A stretch of DNA of 64,000 nucleotides from Dipylidium caninum. Its lineage: Eukaryota > Platyhelminthes > Cestoda > Cyclophyllidea > Dipylidiidae. Below the pieces are notes generated by a model. That model made no database searches and had not been told where the DNA came from. It saw only the letters and a list, made by a program, of their open reading frames with translations. Shown here in pieces: positions 13,501-24,200 of the stretch (its first letter is position 1; every line of letters starts with the position of its first letter). The stretch covers positions 806,001 to 870,000 of the forward strand of contig QEYB01000062.1 in assembly GCA_017562135.1 (NCBI GenBank), given 5' to 3'. The translations under genes were made by a program, and so were the position numbers.

Positions 13501-13670
13501 GAGGTGAAACAGCGATGAATCATGCTCATCGGCCGTCATGAGAAATGATCCGTTATTTAGGAGGCGGCTGTAGGCTATCTTTGGATTCAGCGGCCCATGA
13601 AACCACACTTGCTGTGTGATTCCGCCTCTATGTTCTTCAAATCGTGGTTCCGTTTCACGAGACGTACTAT
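10541..13670 (-). CDS. BCAR3: NSP-family SH2 adaptor (BCAR3/SH2D3-like), 5' end missing
   Basis: Likely an adaptor that binds p130Cas-type scaffolds near the plasma membrane through a GEF-like C-terminal domain. Exons on the minus strand: 13670-13134 (SH2), 13068-12513, 12391-12221, 12156 to about 12070, 11135-10785 and 10684-10541 (stop TGA at 10543-10541). The SH2 begins VWFHGPLNP and ends GAMLFVPIAFPR, parallel to the NSP ending GAIIYCPVNRTFPLR. The GEF-like part includes LLSAGAEVVATCLA, GYRRDLFNRWRFLSLF and LTLWVDVIEKL. The end has LQSIFKTE and LLEMLSSFSDL, matching the family's LLEVFSTEF and KVLTALS. The arginine of the SH2 FLVR motif is absent (GSFLMTADE). One frame break lies at a G4 run near 12,938. 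The join between the first two exons is also unresolved in phase. Upstream exons were not identified, so the true start is unknown. Confidence 0.8.
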
Positions 13671-15852
13671 CTGAAACTGGCTAATAAGTTAACAGAGAGC
13701 AGCTGATTTATTGAAATGAAGACAAGAATAAATTGAGGAGTATCCCTTTTGAATTAAGTGAAGCAAAAGCGCGAAAACAATATACAAATACCATTGCAAC
13801 ATCAGTATTTTAGATATTCTACCGCCACTGTGGGGAAAAACCATGGTTACTAAGATGAGCTGATTTCCCGAAATCAGCGACTCACTACAGCCTACCGCAT
13901 TTGCAAGCATTTAACTTCCGGGTGCTTGACCTTCAATGCTCTATATACCTACATAAACAACAAAATGACGAATCGTTTTCCTCCAGGAAACACATACAAC
14001 CATAATAAAGAAAGTAAAGCAAAATTAATTATTTGAAACCCTGTGTATAGATGTTTTTTACTGGGGCATCGGAGATTATTGGCCTTACACCATATTATCA
14101 TACGCTGTTACATTCCAGCACCCAATATCGGCAATAGTTTATTTTAGTATTATCAAAGGTCTAAGCCTAAAGTATGTTATGATCCCGGGAAAGAATTGCG
14201 CCGCTACCGAGCTTTTCCAACTTCTGTCCCTGACACTAGCCATCCTGAGTCGGCGGGCTGCAGAATACGTTTGTGACACAAAACCAATGCTATAATTGGC
14301 AGTATTTAAGAAACAAAGGGTTAAATAGGATACCCCAACCCTACAATCACTTATAACTCTGATCTTATCCATTGGATTTTCACCTATTCTAGGCATTTTA
14401 AACTCGGACATAATTGAATTTGCACCTCAATTGAGCGCTCGCATCTTCCTCCGATTTCCAACACATACTCCTCCCTTAATTCACACGACCCAAGCAGATC
14501 ATTTGCACCTTTCCACTATATACTAGCTACTTCTAGCACAGGAAGCCGCTTTGCACATTTGTCAGAATTCGGCACTTTCTACTTGAATGACCTCTGTATA
14601 TGCCACTTTTGTTTAAATTTCTTCAATGAAAACAGTCACAAAAGACCATTTGACCCGAGTTACGCACATGAACCGGAACTGTGATATCAAGTCTAACATA
14701 CACCGGCCCGCCCACTCGATCACTAATACGCGCACGTCCAAACACTTAAATCGTCAATCACTACACCTAAGTCCACCTACATCCCTCTCCGCTACGCCAA
14801 ACTCTGCACATAATCTAAACTCGTAATGTTTAGTAACACGATTCTCTGAAGAAGCCTAGAGTCGCTAATGAGCAAAGAGAGAGATCAGCAGACCATGGAA
14901 CTCTCGTTACGACGGTCACTTTGCACTGTCGTACTTTAGCTCGTAACCTACTCTTCTTCTTTCATTCCTTTTCGTGTTTCCATCGCAACATATTCTCCCA
15001 CAAATAACCTCCCCAAACTCTAACCTAAGTCCCGTCAATTACCTCAAGTCTGAGCTGTCTCATGATGTTACTTACAACCTAGTTAATTAGTCCCCACCCA
15101 CAAAAAAGAACTTGCATGGACCAAGGTTCACACTAGGGGGCAGTAAAAGCATACCACAGCAAAACCAAACATCGCAAAAATTACATTACTTCCTGAAACT
15201 ACAAATTAAACATTAAAGTACTAAGTTCGTCACCACCCATCAGTAAAACTAAGGACACTCGGAGTCTTCTATGTTAAAGTGACATAGAAATCCTTTGCTT
15301 ATAAGATATAATGGTCAATGATGGTTTAAAAATTAATGAGTGCGCAAAGAGTGCTGTTGAGCAAAGTTGTATTTTCTACCTCTTATTCCTGGCGAAATCT
15401 ATAGCTTTAGCAAAAAAAGGTGAAGTGTCAGTAAAGCACTCCAACTGGAAAGAAGTAGTGACTTGATTCTCAACACCACAGTAAATACACTTTTACAGAC
15501 CTTCAATGCCAAATCAAAAACTACATAACGATTCATCTTCGTACTCTGTCCTACAGTCACAATAATGCCGCTTTTACCGACAGCTCATTATAGACCGCAT
15601 ATTGCAGCAAGTGTCACCTCCCAACTGCACGAGTCAAGGAACAAACACAAACAAATCAATCTGGGATGTTCCTTGTCACAAGTCGATGACAATTTTACTT
15701 TTAGCAAAAACCAAATGATAAAGGCAATCCAATATGCATTTGGAACCAACCATAGTTTTCGGGACCCCCTCCCCCACTCTCATTACCTTATACTCAAATT
15801 AAGTAGCGCTAAACAAAAGACCACCCACAAATACTTACCCTATTGCGGCTTC
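13671..15852. other. AT-rich stretch without a supported gene
   Basis: Probably holds the missing 5' exons and promoter of the SH2-adaptor gene, which is transcribed leftwards. A minus-strand frame at 14411-14139 begins MSEFKMPRIGENP, but no splice signals join it to the known exons in phase. Confidence 0.35.
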
Positions 15853-16350
15853 CTAGAGCACCAAGAAAAACACCGGCGACTCCAACTGCGGCGCAGGAAG
15901 CCAGTCCGTTTGGGGCTGCTCTATTCTTTGGCGCGGAGTAACGTCACGAAGAATCAAATGATTTTGGAAAATCCTCCGATTGGGGACGTGTCGAGACCTT
16001 GGCATAGGGTACATACCAGTCACTAGTAGGTTTGCTTGCTCAAACGATTTAAATGATTGGCATATTACGAATTAATACAATATGAACATGTTCCAATGCA
16101 TCTCATCACAAACTAAACAAACAAAGTTACTCTTTCAACTAACAGGATTTTTATTCTCCATCAACTGTTCAAGAAGGAGATTACGTCGAAGATCCCTTTG
16201 CTCAAAGCCCCCACGACAGATGGGGCAAAGTGCTTCCTGCTCCATATGCTTGAAAAGACAACGCCAGCAAAAACAGTGTTGGCAGGGGATCATTACAGGA
16301 TCTTTGAATTCTCCCAAGCAAATCGGACACTCCAAAAGCCGCTCATCCAT
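15853..16350 (-). CDS. Small RING-finger protein (putative E3 ubiquitin ligase)
   Basis: ATG at 16350 stands in a good context (GCTACCATGG). The first exon, 16350-16144, encodes a complete C3HC4 RING directly at the N terminus: CPIC, then IPCQHCFCWRC, then CPIC, within residues 8-46. All eight metal ligands are present, so it probably recruits a ubiquitin E2. After residue 69 I propose a donor (GTTAGT) and an acceptor giving exon 16038-15853 in phase, with a stop at 15855-15853, for a 130-aa product. In another frame the same exon encodes a small-residue hydrophobic stretch (ASCAAVGVAGVFLG) running into a strong GTAAGT donor near 15,840. A base error could therefore hide a longer, membrane-anchored protein. 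The RING is certain; the 3' structure is not. The partner substrate is unknown. Confidence 0.65.
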
Positions 16351-18272
16351 GGTAGCTTAGTTCCTAACTTGCAAGGAGAGTAAAGTCAAAGAAGGTGACT
16401 CCGGATTAGTATTAACGGCGGCGAGCACCACAACCTCAGAGACATCTCAGTTTTTTGTGAGCAGCCAATATTTACCTAATCCATTTGCTATAAACTGCTG
16501 TCGAAACAAGGCAAATTAACCTGATCCCCTTTCCGGAGTTAACATTTCTCGGATATCAACCTCGGCACTTCCATCATAACGTCCAGGAACTCACTTGTCT
16601 ACCAATCATGCGAGGTAAAAACTCTTAAACGATGAATCAAGTTTAGCATTAGGGATGTGAGACAGACTTGAAGAAACGGCACTCACTTGATGCGTATTTT
16701 CGAAATATTATCGGAAAATAATGTGATAGCAACGCGGCACCAGCGCTGTACCACCGCGAACTGTGTATTCAGACTGTGCGCCTAATCACTGTTCATGAAA
16801 TATGCATATTCAGTCAGCAAAAGGGTTGCAGATATTTAAGTCCTCCTAAGTTCTCTTATTTTTTAAAGGCATTCATTTGTAAACTGTTTGTTTACTATGG
16901 GAAATTGCGACGTCTACCAGGGAGGGAAGCATTGATTGAATTCTTAACGAAATTAGCATAAACGCACCTCACAAGTCATGCTCCTCAGAGTCCGCATCAT
17001 ACTAAGTTATAAAATTTAGCTTCAGTTTTGACAACACAAGGCACTGACTTTCTAGATTAACTGATAGTCATGGGACAAATTGGTTGACTACTAAGCTCTA
17101 ACATTATGATGAAGTAAAGTCAATAGTAAAACGCACCACAGCCCATATCAAATGATGCCCTCCTAGGAATCACTGAGTCTCAGTCCACGTCTTGTTTTGT
17201 GCATGAAAGGTGGTTGTGTGCAAGAAGTGTTAACGCAGAGACTTGATGCTTCAGAGGGCTAAATACACTAAGTTGGTCGGTTTGTCAGCTAATGCATGCA
17301 CCTGGATTTGTGAGACAATAACCATTATCTACTCTGATCGAATTCCCTCCTAACTCTTATGAAAGGAGCCACATTGTCATCATCCCACACGTAATAAATT
17401 CAGCAGTTTGAAAATGGTTTGTATTAGATGAACGGAGTGACAACGCTATGTTCCTCGAACTTGAAGGATGCATCACGAACAGCGTCCATGGAAAAGGCTA
17501 GAGTATGATTCATAAAGTTACCTCGGTGGGGGAATCACACAATCTGAAGGTCTCCTTTAGCATTACTATTAGAGGGAAGTTAATTTGAGCATTCTTGGTC
17601 TCATTCAAAGCTGTCTTCTAGAAGCCATTCTTTCCTCTGTCTTCCATGGATAATGGCAAGCCTTGCTCATGACTTAACGCTGCTCTCGCTAGCCTGCAGA
17701 ATCTTGTGCATCATAATTTTAGGTACGAGCAAGTAAGACCCTTGATAAAGCAGTGATCCCCACTCCATGCTAGAGGGTGGGTCGAAGTCTATCAACAGCT
17801 TCTAAAAGTATTGCTCACTGTGGAAGCACAAAATTACATCGCGAACTTCACTGTTAAGTTAAAGGCGACCTTGTTATGCATCACGTGTTCAAATTCCAAC
17901 ATTCGGAATGAAGACACTCTATTGAGGATTACAGAGAACGAATAGGTTCATCCAAGGCATCTCCTCATGAAATGCGCATGATGAAATTAGGTAAACTATA
18001 TATTCTTAAGCTCTATGAACTAAACCAACTTCATATCCATCTTTGTTAGTCATTTCGCGCCATCGAATGCCAGTCTAACCTAAATAGTTTTCGACTCGGA
18101 CAGTAATTCTGATTTCTCGGTCACCAACTTTACAAAGCAGACTGGAGTAGGACTGAAGGAGTGGAAAAGAGGCAATAACGCATGATGTGCAGGGAGAGGG
18201 AGTGGAGTAGGAGTAGGAGTAGGAGGAGGAGGAGGAGGAGGAGATTGCAAAACAAACGTTTGAATAAATTGA
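16351..18272. other. AT-rich intergenic stretch, no gene seen
   Basis: Lies between the RING gene start and the protocadherin stop codon, both minus strand. It should contain the RING promoter and the protocadherin 3' UTR. No long frame or domain was seen; a GGA-rich repeat is at its right end. Confidence 0.5.
18200..18243. repeat. (GGAGTA)/(GGA)n purine repeat
   Basis: GGAGTA units pass into pure GGA units. It lies within 75 bases downstream of the protocadherin stop codon, so it is probably in the 3' UTR as a pyrimidine-rich RNA tract. Confidence 0.8.
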
Positions 18273-21200
18273 TCACACAAAACTGCCTCGAATCTCCGGG
18301 CTTAGAGTCTTTGTATTGGTGATGAAGTTGAGCCTCTTTTCCGGCGCTGACAGAGGGGGAGGTGAAACTCTCCGGCGCATAGCCCTGGTTTTTCGTGTCG
18401 GGTTGTCAGGCGAATAAATCACAGGATGGTAGTCAGAGGAGGAGAGATTGTCTAAGGTGGAGTCGATCGAGAGACTCCGGAAGGCTAGTTTGACCGAGGC
18501 TCCGGGTCTACCCAAGTGTGTCGGTGTCACGAAGTTGGCTGCACTCCTGTTCGTCGAAGAAAGCGGACAGAATTCACGTTTCTTATTTAAATCAATCGGG
18601 TGGTGATTCTCGAATGCGAGTGGGGAGCAGGAGTCTGGCAGGTGGATGACGTACTGGGATGCTGCAGTCAGCGCACCACTTTCGTGCATAAGACGTTGGT
18701 AACTCGACGGCGAACCTTCCTGCGGCATAGTGTCGCTGAAACTCCGAGGAATTCTCCCTCTCTCCGTCGCCATGCCCTTCTTCAGGCCGTTCACTCGCAT
18801 CAATCACCACCTAAATGGCACCAATTTAGATTAAATGCATTTAGTGGCCATGCAAAGCATTACAATCATTACCATCTTTGGCGTCACTGGTATCCAAGAG
18901 ATCACTGGTTTTGGAGAGGAGGGAACTGTTGTTTGAGGAGATGCAGGCACCACCGCCACTGCTCCCACCACCGCCAGCAGCACTGCCGCTACCGCCGTTG
19001 TAATTGGCAATCAAGCTGTTGGAATGTGTTCTTCTTCATCGACATGGCCTGAGTCGTGCTCTGGTACGTGGACTCGCCACCAGTTATGCGATAATTTCGG
19101 AAGACTACGGCGGAAGGTGTAAACGCTGGACCCGGTGTGATTTGTGCGAAACGCGTGGGGCTTTTGAGGCTCCCTGACTTGGGGCATTGGCCAGGCGAAG
19201 TGACGGGTAGACCCGTTCCAGCATTGCGCAAGTAGAGCTGCTGTTGTTGTTGTTGTTGTTGCTGGGGTTGGTGCTGACGTTGGCGCATCAATCGTGGTGA
19301 AACCACCGGGTAGGCGAAGGTCACCGGCGAATGAATTGTTGATGAAGTGGAGCTCACCCAGGGTGCAGGAACCACCTCCATTGAGGCAAAGAAAAAAAAC
19401 CTTATCTTCACAGCATGCTAATATTATGCGATTAAGTGAAAGGGGAACCAGATGCCTTCAAAATCAGCCTCTAAGCCCCACAGGCCAGCGACTCTCCACA
19501 CTGACGGTTGCGAGACTGGTGCACATCCAGTGGATCCGCGTGAGTCATGATCTTTGTCCATGACTCCGTAAATGCTTACCTTTCTGGGTGTCTTACAAAT
19601 AATCTCCCTTTCTCAAGCCTACTCGGCTTCGCAGAGCCAACTCACGGTCCATCCGACCGTGTCATTGACTCATTGGTGCGATTCTGCTACCATTCGGAAG
19701 CCGAAGCCCCAAACTTGCAACCCGCCTCACGCTATCTGCCTCTTTTCTGCAAATTCATCGTTCTTTATGGAACATGCAACTGTCTTGAGCAGATTAGTTG
19801 ACCAATCTCGTTCTCGAGGGGAGCTGTCCTTTCACTGGTCATTAAAACTACAGTTTTGAGTGTGGACTCATAACGCTTGCAAGTCTTCGCTATCGCAACA
19901 GAGAATTGGACTAACCTCGGTGAAAATATGTTTCCTGGGCGTGGTGTCGTTGGTAGAATCGAGGCGAAGAGCCTTGTTTCCTGTAGGAAATACCAGGAAA
20001 TAATGTTGAAACCGTTATGATTAATGCAATGATGTGATACTTGTCGTGTAACCTTTTCCCACGAAAACCAGGCGTCGGCTTATTTTCCCATACTCATACT
20101 CACAAGTGAGAGACTCTCTGCAAATACCACTATCTTAATTGAGGCGGAGGCTCCACAAAGACCAACAAAGTGCGACAAAGATAGTTATTTCGAATATTAG
20201 AAATGAGGTGAACTGGACCGTTCATACCATAAGCAGTCTCAATGGCAAAAAAATCACGAAACTAGGACTAAAAGGAAAAGGGACCTCCAGCTCAGCATTC
20301 TCGTGTTATTTTGACGGAATGAACCCTTGTTAGTGCCACTTCAAGACTGCCCGGTAGAACACGTCATGCGCATTACATTTCGACCCAAATTTGTTTCTAG
20401 AAATAACATTTCTACTGATTTCCTATAAGTGGCACATCATCATCCTTAGATCACCTTATTTGTTGATAGTACAGAAAAAGAGCGACAAACCACAACGTAG
20501 GAAATTAGTTGAAATACACTCTTTACTGGCCTGCAATTTGTCCTTGTAGGGTGATACCACCATCTTGTGTCCTTCGCCCCCACCACATAAATCCGTCTAG
20601 GGAGTAGGAATCTCACTCCTCCTACATACTCGGATTACCATTTTGTCTGGTAGAACCGCTAACTCATAAGACGCTGGTTTGCGAACTTCATGTCTGGTCA
20701 AATGGGACAGCATGCGTGTTGAAATCCCTCTTGAGGCCAGATATGGTCTTAGTAAGTTGGATAGCAAAGCCCTCAACGTTGGCCAACCCTGTTCTCATCG
20801 ACATGCCCTTTCAGCAGCGCTTACCTACCATGCACCCAGCAACCACGCAGATGGAAGACCTGAGTGGAAATTATGTCTACCAAGTACTGTGTGATAAATC
20901 AGCAATGGCACATTAGGTCCACAAGTTTACTTGCACTGCCCATATGGCAGTGGCATATGTTGCCTTGCCGTTAAAGAAGTGCAAACACTTGTGTGTTAGT
21001 CAAATCTTTATCACCAATTTTACAAATAAAATGCAAAGGCCCAATAGCTAGCGGGAGAGAGTAACAGACCTGACCTGGTTCGCAGGGTTTGCCGGTGCCA
21101 GTATCACCCATTCCGAGGCCGAGAAGAAGACTTCTGGGTGAATCAAAAGCTGGTATCACGCTATTTTCGAGGTTGGTGAGGTGACAGTGAAAGTAACTGT

Positions 21201-24200
21201 TGGTGTGATTCACACAAGGCTGCTGGAATGGGGTTACCCTTTTCTATTTCTCATCGTCTGCCTAACAACTTCCCTGGTTTACTTTGACTCATATTCTGCA
21301 CCACGTGGACTGGCCAGTCTGCAGTATCTCAAATTCACTGTAGGAAGCCAGCCAAACGGGGAGAGGATGGGAAGTTGCCCTTTCACATTATTTCCAATTA
21401 TGAGGGATTAGATACTGTTCCAGGCGCTAATACCGTGCAGATTATGACGATGTTTCAAGGTACTGGCCATTACGTCGTCTTCAGCAACGATTACTTTGCG
21501 AGTTATGAAAAAATTGAGCACAGAAACGGCAACGGTTCTGGCAATTTAAGACTACTGGTCTCGCAGATGCCCCATGCCAGGGTGACTTGACAAAAGTGTA
21601 CCTTTTGCCTCCCTTCATGTCGGATCGGCCTAAGGGAGCACTTAACTCGACTCAAGAGCTGGTCCACACATCCCTCTGCACACCTCCCACACACTTCCTA
21701 ATGACTTTAACCGAAGGGACGTCAGTTGCCCTCAACGCACCGCCTCGCCGGCGCAATCTCCTAGTGTACAGGAGGCCTACCTAAGCCAACGCTTGGCCAA
21801 TGATGTATCAGCCCTCTCAAGTGCTTCTTAATCCCCACTCAGCGCCATCTGAAGGAGCTGCCAACACGGAGCGGCGTGATGAGTGCGTCCGCCTCATCGT
21901 CCGCCCGGGGGCTGCCCTCAAACGGCCGGCCGGAAGTCGTTCCAGCTGCCGAGGCAGCACTGCGGGGGAGAGAATTTCGTCATTATGTAAACAGTGACTT
22001 TAGCGTTAATTTGATGCCTCCAGCCATGTGCTTAAAAGGGGAAACGAAAAAAACTCATTGTTCGCTGAGTGGCGCTAGAAGCGGCCGCGATGATGCGCTC
22101 CGATATGCAATCCAAAGGAAAGGGTAGACCTAATGACCAAACGTCCACTTTCAGTCGTCAGGTCTAATAAGCTTCTTTATCCCCCTCCAGAGGGATTCTC
22201 TTCCCCGCTTCTACGCTCAACATGGTGCCTCTTTCGGTAGAATTTGCCCACACCTGTTGCCCTTTCCCCTCTCTCACACTTCCTTACAGTCACTCCACAA
22301 GTGGCTTCTCACCTCTGCCCGTCCACTAACAACCACTTCGCAGAGCCGCGCACATCTCCACGTTGCTCGCAGATGCCGTCTGCCCGGTGGAAACTGGGCG
22401 CGAGCACAAAACCTCCCTCTCGACGCCTATGTCGTCGCTTCTCGTTCGCCCATGCCATCCTTGCGTAGGTGACAGCGGCGGCAGTATTTCTGTTTGTGAG
22501 TCCACTGGCAGCAATGCTTTCATGCTTCATAAGTGCCGCTAAGGTGTCGGAGGTGAAGTATTTTTTAAAAAAGGACTGGGGAAATGTGGAATGGTCGCGG
22601 AAGGACAGTGAAAAGGCACCTCCCGAGAAGTGGTTGACAGGAGGTACGAACACGGGCCGAAACGCCCTCACCAGGCGCGTCTTTTACCCCCCCCCCCCCA
22701 CCTCTCACTCGCAGAACGCTGAAGCGCCTGACTGCGCCGGAATGGCGATTGTCCGACTACCGCGCCACAATCTTCGTGACAAGACAAAGGAAGAAATAGC
22801 AAACAACGCGCAATTCATCCGCCACTAACGCACCGAAAATCTCGCGCATGAGGGAGCTTGAGGCGTTCAGGGTTCATTTACTTCACCTCTTATCCCTTTT
22901 AGCTGAATTTAGAGTCCTCCAAATTGGCTAGACTCTTTAAAGTTTGCCAGACTAGACTATCAGGAGGCTTTCCAACCGCGTCTCGGGTTCAGGCTCGACA
23001 AGGGTTGGTGAGCAGTGCCCGCTCTTCTCTCCGTCTCCTTACGGCAATGAGAAGGCTCCCACGTCGCCCTCTCGCTTACGACCACTTCGCCTAGGCACTC
23101 CCATTTTGTTTGCCCACCTCGTCCTTTACTGTGCCGCTTTGGGGAAAATTAATTTTCACCTTGCTCCGAGCCTATCACTGTCCAAAAAGTTGACAGCACT
23201 TCACAATCCTACGAATGACGTTGGGAGCAGACAGCTAGTAGTTGGGTGGCGTTGCGATGTCAATCGCGCAAAACAGTCGAGAGCTTCTCGAATTCCAACC
23301 CCCCCCCCCCCGCGGAGGAACAGTCACCGCTTGTCGGCCTATTCGACGGTCAGGTGGAGAAGTGGAAGTGGGAATTTTGCGCTGCCACCTTGGCGACATT
23401 GAGCAGAGCAGTGGCTCTTTTACGTTCATCTCATGTCATCAAATTGCTGGCATATACGTAGGTTGCCGGAATGGCGGTGTCAAAGGCCCAACCATAAGCC
23501 CAAACATTCATTAATCAGCGTTTAACTAACTCCTTAGAATAAGGGGATATTCCTGCCTTTACCAGTGCAACACGAGGCGGGACAACTAATTCTGGGGGAA
23601 GGAAAATAGCCGAAAGGGAGGAGTTCGACTCACCGGGCATGTAGCTCTCTCCACCCTTCATTGTCTGCGGATTTCCCAACACGCCGTTCACGATCATTCG
23701 GGTGCTGAAGGCACGCTGATGGCGGAAGTAGACGAAGACTAGGACGGCCAAAGGATGACGACCGCGAAGACGGCGGCGACGATGATGGCCAGGGTCTTGT
23801 TGGGAATGCCGCCTGTCTCGCCGCCCCAGTCGCCGAGCCACTCGCCGCCCGGGTAGGCGCCACCTCCGCCCATTCCCTTGGCGACTCCGTCCGTCCCGTA
23901 GCGGCTTGTGCGGCAGGAAGGAGTCCGGGTAGGATCCCGAAAGCGCCCTGGTGCCGCGCAATATCCTCACGGTGATGCTGGAGTTGAGACTGCTGGGTGT
24001 GCCCAAATCGTAGGCTTTAACACGAAAGGTGTAGAGGTTGGCCCCATCCGCGCCGAGGGGAGGGAGATTCTGTTTGAGGTAACAAACGCCTGCTGTTTGG
24101 TCGATCGCGAAAGGGAAGCTCTTTGCCGCCCGCGCTTCGCCCAACTCAGACGAATTCTCGGGGCACTTTCGGGGACGATTAGTTCATACTCGATTGTCGC

